NCBI GenBank assembly: GCA_008694505.1
Contig: VZDJ01007747.1
Span: forward strand, 34,007,129-34,071,128
DNA length: 64,000 nt
Source of the DNA: Cyanoderma ruficeps
Lineage: Eukaryota; Chordata; Aves; Passeriformes; Timaliidae
Direction of reading: 5' to 3'
The number at the start of each line of letters is the position of its first letter. Position 1 is the first letter of the stretch. Shown here piece after piece: positions 47,883 to 60,439 of the stretch. The position numbers and the translations under genes were made by a program. The notes under the pieces are model-generated. The model did not search any database and had not been told where the DNA came from. It saw only the letters and a list, made by a program, of their open reading frames with translations.

Positions 47883-50800
47883 GCGTTTGCTCCAGCAGAT
47901 GCTACTATGTCTTTAAACCTATGAATTTCATGAGATGAGGGTCCTGACACCCTGGGTGGTTGCATAGAGCAAAACTTTAACCCTGCCTTAACTGTTTTCT
48001 TCTCTACTAAGAAAATCTATAGAGCCCCTATAAAGCAAGTGTACTTTTTTTGCCTGATCCCACTGCATGTTTTTTCTGCATTACTAATTTATGTTTCTGG
48101 GTGAAAGTTGGGTACTAGAACTGCATTACAAAGTCACACTTAATATTTTCCTTAATAAATGTCTTTACAGAGAGCTTTGGCAACTTGTATTAGGGATATA
48201 TTTTGTCTATGAAGCTTCTGGTTGCATTTCTGGCAAGATCAGGAATCAAATTAATGTGCCATTAAAATAAATTGAGCAGCATGCTAATTATGGCCAGAAA
48301 CGAATTAGTGAAACCAGCTTGTATTCATTTAAATCAGATAAATAAGTACTTCCTCCTACATGTAACTGTTCGTTGTTGCTGTACAGACAGCCTTTGAAAA
48401 AAACTTTGACAATGCCTTTTGACAACTGCTTTTCACTTGCTGGTGAAATGACTGTTTCAGTTTCTACCACTGTTCCCTATTGTACCAAATGCAATTGGCC
48501 TGGTGCTATAAAGCACTTCAAAAGGAGATTGAGCAGCATAAAAATTAAACTTCCCAAGAATTCCCGCGCCTTAACTGTAATCTCACAAATGATTTTCTGA
48601 ACCAGGAAGTGTCTATGGCAACTTCTACCCATTTTCATTAATCTTTTATGTGAGAATACAGATGGCCAAATGAGCAAGAGCAACCAGTGAAAAGTTTACA
48701 TGATGCCACTGTAGTGTCATGGTCTCAGCATGAAGACCTGGCCCCTGGAAGACATTTTTAGCTATGTATTAGTTGTGTTAATGATTTATAGAACTGAAAA
48801 CCAAATCCTGCAGTTCTTGCTTCACTTGTACTTGACAAGGAATCTGGCTATGCTGTCAGTAGGACTTTCAAATCCAGTTTTCAAAGGTATCTAAATGATT
48901 TTGTAGGGTTATGTCCCATTTTCAGAAGCAAGTTGCTTGTTTGTTAATTAACATTTGTTTATTAGAAAATGTCTTTTTTTTTCCGCATCAGCTCCGTGTT
49001 TGATTTTGGTTATTTCCTGTTGGGCTTGGGTTTTTGGGGGGTTTTTAAAGAAGACTTAAATGACCTGAAGAGCCTGTATATTTTCTTCTTAGTCAAATAA
49101 CAATGGCAAAAAACCCTAAAGCACAAACAAGGATGTACTGTCTAGCAAGATATTAATAGAACAAACTTGCACTAACTATCCAAATGAAAAGACAGAGACC
49201 TTCTCAGTTATAAAATGAAACATTTTAAAATGCTCAGCATTTCAATATACTGGGTCACCCCAAGGATAATGCAGGTTTCTCTGATTTGCTCCAGTCTGAT
49301 GTTTGGACAAACAACTCATGAAATTTCCTGCAGGGCTCTGAAATTTGTTTGCACTGCACATCCCTCTTCTGAAAGTAAAAGCCCCAGGAAATCTGCTGCC
49401 TTTTGTGCAACAGAGCTAAACCAAAAGCAAAGCTACACATCCTCACTTTTCCCTGACTTTCATTTTGAAATTTCATTTAAGTAACTATAATTGAAAGGTT
49501 TTGATCATTTTTTATTGTTCTTGGCAAATAGTACTTGACTGAATTTTTAACCCTGCTTCATATGTTGACTAGTCAATTTTTTAGACAGCACATAAAAGCT
49601 TATTTTCATTTTCTCATTACCCTCAGTTACGCTTTATATAAACTCTTGGTGGCTTGGGGCCTTTCATTTTTCTTGCTTCTTTTTAAGTTGCATAGAAGCA
49701 TCCCTTCTGAGCCTAGTTCATGGGAGACTGGATATTTTTGTTGCTGTTTTTTCTGACAAAGATGGTCCCTTAAGGACAGGGGCATGACTGGCATGTGCCC
49801 TGCTTCAGTTTGCTTGGCAAGGGGCCTCTTATACCACAGGGTTTTAGCCAAAACAAACAGCCAATCTCCTAGACTCCTGCATGATGTGCTGCATCTCCTT
49901 GTGTTCCTGTGTTTGATGGGCAGAGGGAGAATGGCAGTGTAAAGCACGTCATGAAGTCCCAGCATTTTTCTTATCTGCAAAAGATTTTGTGTTGCTGATG
50001 AAAAGCAGACACAGAATTACAATGTGTTGTCACTTACTCCTGCTTTCATCCATGGGACGTCTACATGTACAATCTGGGCCAAGTCTAAATGATTGCAAAA
50101 CCTTTTCTTAATCAATAGCAGACATGACTGGGAATTTTACTAGTCATATTTATTCCAAGGATTTTATTTCCATTGGCCCCCACACCCACAGTAAAGGCAG
50201 ACACTCAAATTCAGTAGGTGTAAACTGCCAGAAAAGTGGCTTATCACAACACCTCTGTAGAGAAACTTAGGATAGTATTACTTTTGCACTCTGAGTGATT
50301 TCCAGCTAGATTAAGTTATAAGAAATAAGGAGGTATTTCTGTGATTCAGCTAAATAGGGTTCTCAGCTGAATCTGCTAATGTATTCAAAGTTTTCTCCCT
50401 ACTACATTTTTCATCGCCACTACTGACAACTTCAGTCTTTTAATACTCTCAGAGCAAGTTTTGGAAAAATAAAGGGTTTTTTTAATGGGATTTTTCTCTT
50501 CTTTTCCCCCTCTAACTTAGACCTTGTATTTTAAGATCCAGTTTACATCAAAATGCCTATAAAAATTCATAACATAGTATTGCATAACTATGTAATTACT
50601 AAATTCATAAACCCACGCTCATTTGCAATACTATGAGTTATTAGAAGTTTACAGTTTCTCTCATGCCATCTTTGAATACTTTGAAATAGGTTCAACAAGT
50701 TCAAAGACACAAAGAAAATGTTGACCAAACTGCTTCAAAAGAGATCACACATTGATAGCAAATTTTCAGGTAGCTTTCTTCAGAATACAAAGGATTTTTC

Positions 50801-52057
50801 AGATGTTTGAAGCATAATGTTCAATATTTAAGGCAGGAAAAATAGCTTTCATTCTTGTAGTATGCGGTAAAAGAAGTCAGAACTCTTTGGTGAACTTTTT
50901 AAAAAGAAACTGTTTAGAGAAAAGTGCTGTTTCTTGCACATCTTCCAAAATTTTAATTCTTTCTTAATTTTAAAAAGTAAGGAACTCTTTTTCTCAGATG
51001 TCCATCTGCTTTACTAACCCTGCTTACCAGCACTGGCATTCACAACCCATGATTGGCAATTTCCACTATCACAAACCCATTATTGTGATTTCAGAGAAAG
51101 AGCAACCTGCTCCAGAAATTTACTAAGAATACCAAAAACACGGAATAAATACAATCCATACAGAACAACAGCAGGAGAAAAGTAACTGTAGAAAAATTTG
51201 TTTGTTACCAATAAGATTCATCAACAGCTAAAACTGGGTTAAAACATTTTAAAATAAACTGAATATGCACACTCATGGGTAAATAGAAAGCTTTTTTTGT
51301 ATGTGAATTTATGGCCATTTAGAAAGAAAATGTAAAAGAGGGTGAGGATAATAGAAAGCTCAGTGGATATACATACAGTTGCAAGTCTCTGCCTTTTGAC
51401 AAGTTGCTGCACATTAGGAGAGCAGACAATAAGACTATTTTTTACTCTCACTGCAGTTACTAAGCTGAGAGAAAGTAATGGCAATGGACAGTGATATAGA
51501 CAGAGTAAATGGAAAAGTTATAAATTCCATTTTTATGTCTAAATTATGTGACTACTGAGGCTTCTATTAGGAAATATCAGGCAGAGACAAGCAGACAATT
51601 GGAAAATTGATTGAGTCATCAGCTTAAAAGTCTTGGCAATACAGGAGCTGACAACTCTGAAACAAATTTTAGAATTCTAGATTTCTTCACCAAAATAGTA
51701 AAACGAAACTTTTGAAAACTATGTGTGCATGTGTGTTGGTTTGTGTGTATGTGTAAGTATTTTAATTCCCTCTTTTGTGACCAAGGAGTTTCACAGATCT
51801 ATAGTGTTTAGATTTGGTTTTCACAGATACTTTTCAAAATTTATGCTTGGTTTTTAAAATTTAAATTTCACTTCCCAAATTCTCATATAAATGCAGATCC
51901 ATATGTACAAATTGCATTACTGACTGCACAAACAGTAATGGTAGAACAATGTGTGCAATAAATGAAAATTTGTCCATGTACAAAATGGAGATATCATTAA
52001 GGCCACTTTCAAAAACATGATCACACTAAACACTTTGGGATGCTGCTCACAGTCATC
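47883..52057. other. Noncoding sequence, no gene recognised
   Basis: Unique A+T-rich DNA. The part at 48240-48420 has homeodomain-type words (gctaattatgg, gaattagtg, tcatttaaat) and could be regulatory. An imperfect (TG)n tract lies at 51722-51755. A 117-codon minus-strand frame at 49627-49980 has no recognisable domain. Confidence 0.45.
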
Positions 52058-52101
52058 ATCATATCTTCAAACACCTGCTATCATATCTTCAAACACCTGC
52101 T
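52058..52101. repeat. Perfect 22-bp tandem duplication
   Basis: Copies 52058-52079 and 52080-52101 are identical (core catatcttcaaacacctgct). The absence of divergence suggests a recent duplication, or an assembly artefact. Each copy contains a CACCTG E-box. Confidence 0.93.
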
Positions 52102-54134
52102 AAAATTGAAACATTTTCTCCTTTGACTACAGGATAATTAAAGATGAGCTCTTTTCTAATTTAGCAAAAATTCTTATTAAAAAAAAGATGAAAAAGTACC
52201 GAAAATGAATAGATCTAGATTTTTATGTCTTTAAATAAACAGTATGTTTATTTTTTCATCACAGACCCTTTTGAACATATGCATTTTCCTGACACAGGAA
52301 CCATGGATAAGGAGTAAGTACCTGAATGTTTGCCAACCTCTCTTTGCCAGTCAATAGTTAGTTGTTATTGCACTGAACTTTGATTATTGATGTTAATTTT
52401 ATGCTTCACTCATGCTAAGGGATACATGGCATCAGTCACAGTCTTTCCACATCTTCTAATTTGTTACTGCCTTCTGCTTTTGTCCTTTCTGAAACTGCCA
52501 TGTCCTACTTAATCTTCTAGTTCTCAAGTCACTCCTCCAGAATGATTTCTAAAGGGTGACTTTAATTCCACTACACTTGTCTCTATTTAAACTGGGTATA
52601 AACCTCTAAATATCAAGTATATAAACCTAATCTGTTTTCCTAGGAGGGCATTTCAGGGTTTTTAAAGAAGGCTAAAGAGCCACCAGCCCCATACAAGTCA
52701 TGCATTGAGGGGATGTGTGGGAGGAAGTGAAATCACAAACTAATTTCACATGTGCAAGCAACTAAGGATCCTCCAATACCTCGGAAAAACAGATGTTGCA
52801 CTCTAGACTCAGCTTGTGGGAACCTCTAGTAGGGCAGAAAGGTGAGGCTTGTTTTTGAAGCCAGTTAAAATACATTGAATGCATGACTAGACCCAAGCTC
52901 ATATAGAGATTCAGTAGCACATGCCAGGAAGGAATGGAAGATTTCCAAATCCCACTCGGATGTCCTTCCCTGTGAAACACTGCCTCCTGTGTTTCTTTTC
53001 TGGGGCCTTTGAACACAAAATTTTTCAAAGCAGTTCCAGAGACAAATATTAGTAGATAGCTTAAGAATATGTTTTTAATAATCTGGAGCCAATGGATTTT
53101 TTCCATTCGTAATAAGTGGACTTTAAACTTATTATTGTGTTACATTATCCCTAAAAATACTTCTCTTGTGTAAGCATCCAAAATTAACAACTCATCAGGG
53201 AGAAGAACTCAATAACTTTTTACTTTTTTAATGTGTTTTTATTTTTTCTCTTGCATACCTCTCCAAATTTGTCTGCTTCTTGCAAAAATATTAAGACAGA
53301 AATGAGAGGCAAAGACTGAAAGGGACTTCTGTGTTTGCTGTTGAGATATTTTCCCCAAAGAAAATCTAATTGTCCAACAAGGTGACCCATATTTCTTCTA
53401 CTGTGAAGCATCTTGTTTTTCACCCATTACCAGTACCTGAACTTCTGCTCAGGTTACCTCACTTTCACCACTTACACTGCTGTTGCAACATTGTACCAAG
53501 GATGCAGTCTATTTATCTTCATTTTGGGGTGGGTTTTCTTCTGGGTATCATCACAAAATTAGTGTCCATTTGTTGCACTTAGCCATCCCCACCCTCTTCT
53601 CCTTTGTAGCAAACATCTAAAGCACGTTGACTCACACCAGCTGCCTGGGAGTGTATGTGTTGCATCAGGATTCAACAGCACGCACAGAAAGGAAATATTC
53701 AGCACTGAAATATATTCCCTTTGCAGCAAACCAATTCAGTTATAAGGAACAGAGCAATTCATATGCTGCCAGGAATGTGTGTTTTATTTCAAAACATGTC
53801 TTAGGTAATTGAGAGCAATTACTAAAATTGACAAAGGGAAATAACTCCCCAAATCAGTCTTTTGTTTTAGATCCTTGTGTCTCAGACTTTAAAGCTTTAC
53901 CTTCTTTCTCCTTTATATTTCTTATGCTCTACCCTTTGCCTGTCTCTCCACGTTGCCTCTTCTCCATGGGTTCTTCCATGTTTCCTTCAGTGCTCCCAAA
54001 TGATGGGAGCCCACCCTACAAGGCCTTCCTTTAAACACAATTTAATTCTGTTAACAGATCCTCTGATTGCTAACATGGAAATGTATTTTTGACAGTTGAA
54101 AAACTTTAATTTGATGTAATATGTAAGTGAACAA
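52102..54134. other. Noncoding sequence, no gene recognised
   Basis: Unique A+T-rich DNA. A 114-codon minus-strand frame (52762-53106) has no recognisable domain. No repeat was recognised before the CR1 at 54.1 kb. Confidence 0.45.
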
Positions 54135-55113
54135 ATCACAGAATGGTTGAGGTCGGAAAGTACCTCTGAAAGTTACCTTGTCCAGCCTCCCTGCCCAAGC
54201 AGGGTCAGCTTCAACAGCTTGGCCAGGATTTTGTTCAGTTGAGTTCTGAATATTCTCATGGATAGAGACTATGAGAAAACTGTGCCAGTGTTTGACCACC
54301 CTCAGAACAAGGAAGTTTTTTCTTGCATTTAAATAGAATTTCCTGTATTTTAGTCTGTGTATATTGCCTCTTGTTCTCTCACTGCACACTACAGAGAAGA
54401 GTATTTATGAACACTAATAAGATGCCCCCGGGCCTTCTCTTTTCCAGAGGGAACAGTACGAGCTCTCTCGGGCTCTCTGCATGAAAGACCCTGATCTTTT
54501 GATCATCTTCATGGTCCCTTACTGGACCCACTCCAGCAAGTCCATCTTTTTCTTTCCCTGGTTAGCCCCAAACTCCATACTCAAGGTGGGGCTTGACTGC
54601 GGCAGCCACTATCCTCAGCCTTGCTGGCAACACTGGGGATGCATCTTGCCTTCTTTGCTGCCTCATGCTCAATTTGGTGTCCACCAGGATCCCTGGGTCC
54701 TTCGCCAAGCTGCTTTCCAGCCTCAGCACGGATTGGTGAATGGAATTCTTTCTTCCCATATACAGGAGTTTGCATTTCCCTTTCCTGAGCTTTGTGAGTT
54801 TCCTCTCTGCCCATTTCTCCATCCTGTCAAAGTCCCTCTGAATGACAGTACAACTGACTGCTGTACCAACAGCTCCTCCCAGGTTTTCATCTCCTGAAAG
54901 CTTGCTGAGGCTGCACTCTGTCACATGGGTCAGTAATGAAGTTATTAAACAGAATTGGCCCCAGAATCAATGCCTGTGGTACACACTAGTGACTGGCCTC
55001 TAGCTGGAATTTGTGCCACTGATCACAATCCTTCAGGCCTGGATATTCAGACAGTTTTCAATACTCTTTACTGACAACGTGTCTAACTCACACTCAGCTT
55101 GTCTATGAGGGTG
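54135..55113 (-). mobile_element. CR1 LINE, about 1 kb 3' part with reverse-transcriptase remnants
   Basis: The plus strand opens with cacagaatggttgaggtcgg, the reverse complement of a CR1 3' terminus. It then runs continuously through CR1 text to gcttgtctatgaggg near 55113. On the minus strand, frame 54562-54924 (120 codons) corresponds to the C-terminal part of the CR1 reverse transcriptase: WAERKLTKLRKGKCKLL, then a GRKN block, then LVDTKLSM, then a KPHLEY block. A different frame within 54051-54389 gives the following C-terminal RTRGN...HRKFYLNARKNF block. The coding region is therefore frameshifted and 5'-truncated, with no endonuclease and no catalytic fingers or palm. It is the longest CR1 in the window and a dead copy. 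Confidence 0.95.
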
Positions 55114-56521
55114 AATCATATATGTATATGCACATTCGATTATGCTGTGGCTCTTTTTTCCTATTCTTTTCCCGTTCTTCTAACATCGTGTTAAAAGGGA
55201 TGTTACCACATCCTGTAGTTACTTTAATGTCCCTGACATTCCCAGAGTGGGGCTTGGTAGAGCAATGCACTCTGTGATTGGTGTAGGGACTGTGCAGTTC
55301 CGGGAACAGTAATTTTGCTTCAAGTATTGAATTTTGCTAATTTGTAGTTTTCTTCCAGGGGCACAACCACATTTCACTTTTTTCATCTACTGGCTTCAGG
55401 GAAGGACTCAAATTCACAGGGAACATAAAGGAGGCCATGTAATTTCCTGCTTAAAGGTTTGCAAAACCTTCAGGTTTTGTGTGTCACAGGGGCTACAACA
55501 GAAGCCATACTTCAGAAGATGTTATTTTTGGCAGCAGCAAGAGGTCGCAGTTTGGGGAAAGGGTGGGGTTAGTGAGAGTCTTTTAAAGTATGGCACTCTT
55601 TTGTTCAGACTTGGAGCCATCAGTCAGAACCACCTCACAAAATTTCCACAGAGAGCAGGGGACCTGCAGCTTCTGCCTGCCACCCTAACAGGAATTATAA
55701 GAATCTGTGAAGTGTTTTTTTCTGCAGAACAGCTCAGCCTCTACTTCATTTTCTCTTGTTATTTTTAGGCACCCCTGACACCAAGAAAATGTCACTGCAG
55801 AAACATCCTACAGCTACCATGACTTGTAAAGAAACAGCTAACTCAGCTTAAACTAGTCAGCTCACTACTGAGAGTAACACACCAACAGCAGCTCACTGCT
55901 AGATGAAAGTAAACTTGGAGGATTTACCTTCATGAGCAGGAAAAGCTCTCAGTTAAAAACTAGTTCTAGCAGATTCACCTTGGCTGAAGTCCCTCTGGTA
56001 ACTAAATTAAAGATGTGGAGGCGGGTTTTATGCATGGAGTTGAATTTGTGTATATGCAGGAGCACAGATGTAAAACCTAGTACAAATTTGTGTTCTGGCA
56101 GGTAACAGGGTTACCAGGTGATCAGCTGGCCAGCTCCTTAAAGNNNNNNNNNNNNAAAAAAAAAAAAAAAAGTGTAAAACACCCAATATCAGGAAATTCT
56201 GTCTGAAAAATCATACTTATGCTGCACTTGCAGATATTTTTCTTCTTCAGATGGGGAAAGGGAGTGCTCAGGTTCAGCTAAATGAGAAGGCTCCATTAAT
56301 GCTCATTTTATGAGCTATAACAAAAAAACACTTAATGTTTAAGGAAGTTAGACTTTCACAGGGTACTGGACTTTCAAACAAGAAGGGTCAAACACAAATT
56401 AGAAAATTAAGAACCATTTCTGAGGTACTGACAGGTTAATATATACTTTGTTATAGCTTTTATAGATGTCAAATGCATAGCTAGACAGCTCTCTCTCCTA
56501 GCTTACCCTTGTTTTTTAAAC
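55114..56521. other. Noncoding sequence with an assembly gap
   Basis: A 144-codon plus-strand frame (55334-55768) is one of the longest in the window, but it has no recognisable domain, its composition is unremarkable, and there is no exon structure. The remainder is unique DNA interrupted by the N run at 56144. Confidence 0.45.
56144..56171. other. Assembly gap (12 N) followed by a 16-A run
   Basis: Twelve N (56144-56155) precede an A homopolymer (56156-56171). The gap was probably caused by the homopolymer, whose true length is unknown. A retroposed poly(A) tail is possible, but no source sequence was recognised upstream. Confidence 0.9.
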
Positions 56522-56571
56522 TGTGATCCTTGTGAATCCCTTCCAACATAAGATATTCTATGATTCCATGA
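56522..56571 (+). mobile_element. CR1 LINE, extreme 3' tail
   Basis: The text tgaatcccttccaacataag followed by atattctatgattccatga matches the plus-strand CR1 3' terminus with its ATTCTATGATTC short repeats. About 50 bp remain, diverged, with no coding content. Confidence 0.85.
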
Positions 56572-59190
56572 CTGATCAGTGGCAGGACTCACCCAGTGTG
56601 GGTCTGAATGCTTAATAAAATCCAAAAGAATTATCATGTGTTAATTTACACCATGACACACATTCTATAAATACAGAAATATATTAATCACTGAATGAAC
56701 TACTGTAGTTCCTTCAGCTGGCAGCAAAACACATGGCTGTGGACCTGCCCAGTAGAACTTTGGTGGAAAAATCCCATATGTGCAAAGTCACTTAACATTT
56801 ATCAAAACAGAGTTATAGTCAGTAAAATAATACAAAGTGATGCACATGTTTTCTCTCCTATCATAAGAAAAATAAAATTATATTCCCAACATCTCTCAAA
56901 ATTTTGCAGCAGTCAGTCCTCTGGTACAAAAAGCAAAGACATGACCCATTATTCCTGATATTTTTCACTAAGAGCACAAATGAAAATAATATCTCAAATG
57001 GAACTCTCTTTGTACATCATAAAATAACATCAAAGAACATAAACAACCTTTGTGGTTCACCCTTCCACATACTCTCGCTTTCACAGTGCAGCTCAGAAAT
57101 GGAGTTGATGCAGAGTTTCTGGAACAGTGCACTCATCCTCCTTTCTGTTTTTTCACTTCATTTCCTCACATAGATGACCAGAGGGAAGGAACACACAGCT
57201 GCAATTACTCTCTTCAAGGTCTAATAACAGCCATGCAATATATCACTTTAAAATACATTTTTTTTAAATGAACAAGCTGTCCTCGAGGCTTAAGAGTGGT
57301 GAAATCTCCCATGTTAGATCAAACCACCACTTCTGGTGTCAGCCACAGCCCCTGCTGTGACTGCTTCTTTGAAGTGCTCACAGGTAGGGCAGCTCAGCAG
57401 AGAATGCCCTGCTGTGCTAAACCAAGGAGCTTGAACCCAGAGATCCTATTTTCTGCTTGTTCTGGAAAAAATCCTGCTGAGCTGCTGGCATATAAATTCA
57501 AATGGGAGGGCTATAGGTACGTTGGAAATATTGCAATTGATTAAATGACATTTTGCATGGGCAAGGGGCTCAAATTTAAGTCAGGGTCTTTGTGGCTAAG
57601 TGTAATATAGCTATAAACTGAATTTCAACCTGTGTTTTAAAGCTGGTGGCTTACTTTTGCTGTGGGAGTGGGTTTTAACTACATCTGAGTTAGAAGATGT
57701 GACATCACCTTCCTCTAAAGCAGATATAGAGATACCTCTCTGCATTGAGAAACAACATCTAAACTCAGATTCCAACTAAGCTACAGCAAATTTAAAGCCA
57801 GTGTTTTAAGACAGTGTATTTCTTTGTCTGCAGAGAGGAGCTTCAACCCCAGCTGTGAGTGCTTCAAAGGCATAGATTCCACAGCTGGTACTAGAACTAG
57901 AATTAAGATGCCAGCTTCAACACATGCTAGATTTTATGATCTGAAATTTTTCATCATCAGTTTTATCAATGTAGACATTTTAATAAATTGGAAGTCATCT
58001 ATAACACTAATTTGCAATTTTAAATACAGCTACACTCTAAAATATTATTTAGATGAAGGAGACATTTTAGAATTTGTGAATTATTTACATTTTTCAGAGG
58101 TTATCCTTTTCAAAGGATCAGACATATCCCTCCTGTAGTTTGATAGGGTGCTGAAAGTAAGACTTGCCTTTATTAGCATATCTAGGTAGAACATTCCTAT
58201 GATCAGTCAAGGCCTCTGAAATATTTATGCTGTATACTGAGGAATGACTCCATATCCTAGCCAAGTACAATATTCAAGCTGCAAAAAGGGCAGTGCTACT
58301 ATAGGGAAAGATGTTATTATTTCCCAGACTTTGCTCTGAAATAACTAAAACACTCCAGCCACACAGCTTGGCATGTGAAGGGAGAGCCAAGAGTGAGAGT
58401 GCAGCTTTTGCCACCCTGTAAGTGTGGCAAAGCAGGTGAGCACAGGCTCCTCGTCACAGAGACACTGTATCCAGGGGAAGGATGGCTCACAGATTTCATA
58501 ATATTGCTTAAAAAAATCCCATTGGTACAAGTTTAAGTGGTATTTCCTAGATTAATTCATAGGACACCCCCACCTCCCCCACCCCTCCCCTGCCTCCTCT
58601 TATCCCTGATCCACAAACAATGTGGTTCTGCCATTCTCCATCCAGTTTGGAGCCTAAGGAAACAATCTAGAGGTGGGCAAGGGCCACAATAGGAAAACTC
58701 CTGCTGGTCCATTGACTACAGGGTGTATTGAGCCAATAGCACTGGAATAGTATCACAAGAACAGGCTTTTTGGAGGCTATCAATTCTATTTTTAGTCATG
58801 GGGGTTTTTTCATCTGAATTGAAGCCTACCTTGAAGAGTTTACCCTTTTATTTTTAATGGAAAATGTAAGTCAATAATTTACAGCCTTGCTGACAAAAAG
58901 GTCTTTTAAAAATTCTTAAGATTTTCTTGGTGAAATAGCTTTATTTCGCTTTGTCTGAATTATTCCATGAACAAGCATTCCAGTGTATTTGGTTTTGTTT
59001 ATATATTTCCTCTCCTTCAAAATGAAATGAAAAGGGACAAAAATGTAGGGAATAAGATGAAATCAGGAGCAAAAGCTAAATTAAACTGGAGACAGCTCAA
59101 AACTTCCTGAGAATCCTTTCTTCATACTCATTACCCCTCCCATTTCCTCCCTCCCTTCTCTAGGCAAGAGGCAACACTCCATTTTATTAG
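56572..59190. other. Noncoding sequence, no gene recognised
   Basis: Unique DNA with short frames. The frame 57824-58138 (104 codons) is rich in I, L, F and Y from A+T-rich text, with no domain. Overlapping minus-strand frames at 58.3-58.5 kb are likewise unrecognised. The C-rich run at 58.57 kb is listed separately. Confidence 0.45.
58567..58590 (-). other. G-quadruplex-type motif
   Basis: Four C-runs of five, five, four and four bases are separated by four, one and one bases, so the minus strand has four closely spaced runs of at least four G. This meets the usual G3+N1-7 pattern with very short loops and should be stable. It is isolated in A+T-rich DNA, with no promoter or gene in evidence. 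Confidence 0.85.
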
Positions 59191-59199
59191 CCCACAATG

Positions 59200-59930
59200 A
59201 GAAGCAATACAATGTTTGCTATCTGGCCAGGCTGGAATTACTGTCAATTCATCTGATCTGTGCAATAGACATTAAAGAGCATCTCTTGTTCCATGCTGGG
59301 GTTTACATTTTGTCTGAAGCTATGAGGCTCTTTCTGTGAGTATTTTTAACAAGGGCAGTACAATGTCTTTGGAGGGATTATATGGTTGCCCTTTTCTTAC
59401 AGCAACTTAAAATATAATAGAGAACCATGGAGTAACTATAATGCTGTAATTAACTGGAGTGGCTCTGTTGATGTTATTAACCATGAGCATATAATTCAAG
59501 TGGCTTCTGAATAGCCATAAAGCCCCAGGAGTGACATACAGCTCCATATTCACTTCATAACCATCTGTTATTATCAAAATACATTGAATTTTCCAGTTTA
59601 TGGTGAAAGTTTTAAAGTAATGCCTCTCTCTGAGATGTTGGAAAATGCTTTTCTAGATGGTCCATGACTGCGAAAGCAGGCAAAAGTTATAATACATTTG
59701 CACTAAATATTAGTTTTTATTTTAGTCTATCAGAGCAAATACATGCTTGTAATTCATATTATCCTTTTTTTCCTCCCCAGTGCAAAATTCTTTTTCATTC
59801 GAATTCTTCATTCTGAGCAATTTATGTACATCTGACATAACTGTAGCCTGCATTAGGGAGAAGAGGAAAACACGGAGTTCAAAGCCATTATGACTCTCCC
59901 TGCACTGTAGTGCAGAGCTAAGCTTGTGTG
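59200..59930. promoter_or_regulatory. Candidate conserved noncoding element (speculative)
   Basis: About 700 bp of repeat-free, high-complexity text with very short open frames and several enhancer-type words: gctgtaattaactgg (TAATTA at 59447-59452), ccatattcacttcataacca, CAATAGACATTAAAG, and an ATTA/TAAT-rich stretch near 59700-59770. It differs in texture from neighbouring A+T-rich drift sequence and resembles vertebrate developmental enhancers. This is pattern judgement only. Confidence 0.3.
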
Positions 59931-60439
59931 ACTTGTCATAGCTTTATTAAGGTCAACATTCCAGCAACTGGTAGAGCATCTTATGCTCCTATGGTTCTGA
60001 TCTGAACACACTCATGATTTCCTTCCTATCTGCTTTCCTTTATATGCTAAACATTTATATTTCAAAAAGTGTGCCTAGAATTTCGCCTTTTAGTAAACAC
60101 ACAAGCACTTAAAAGTTTTCAATGTGCATATGCCATCTCTGGCTTCTGGGAAAGCAAGACAGGAACAATGCCTGGGAGAGCAGAGCTTTAACAGGCATCA
60201 GTCTACAAGTTTTTGGGAGAAAAATGGAATTTCCTGAATTATTTTTTGCTGCTCCCCTTATTATATGCAATATCCCTCTAATTCTATTTTTAAATATTGA
60301 ATAAATTTCAAGAAAATTATTAAACACATTAAATGGGTCATAAGGAGCTAATAACCCAAAGGAATCTACTAAGATGGGCAAAGTGAACTTTATCCTTTCC
60401 CTAAATTAGTAGTCTGGCCAAATGTCTCAAGCACAGTCA

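Noticed and set aside
55334..55768. 144-codon plus-strand open frame
   Set aside because: One of the longest frames in the window, but no domain, no homologous look and no flanking exon signals. Its length is plausible by chance in 64 kb of six frames.
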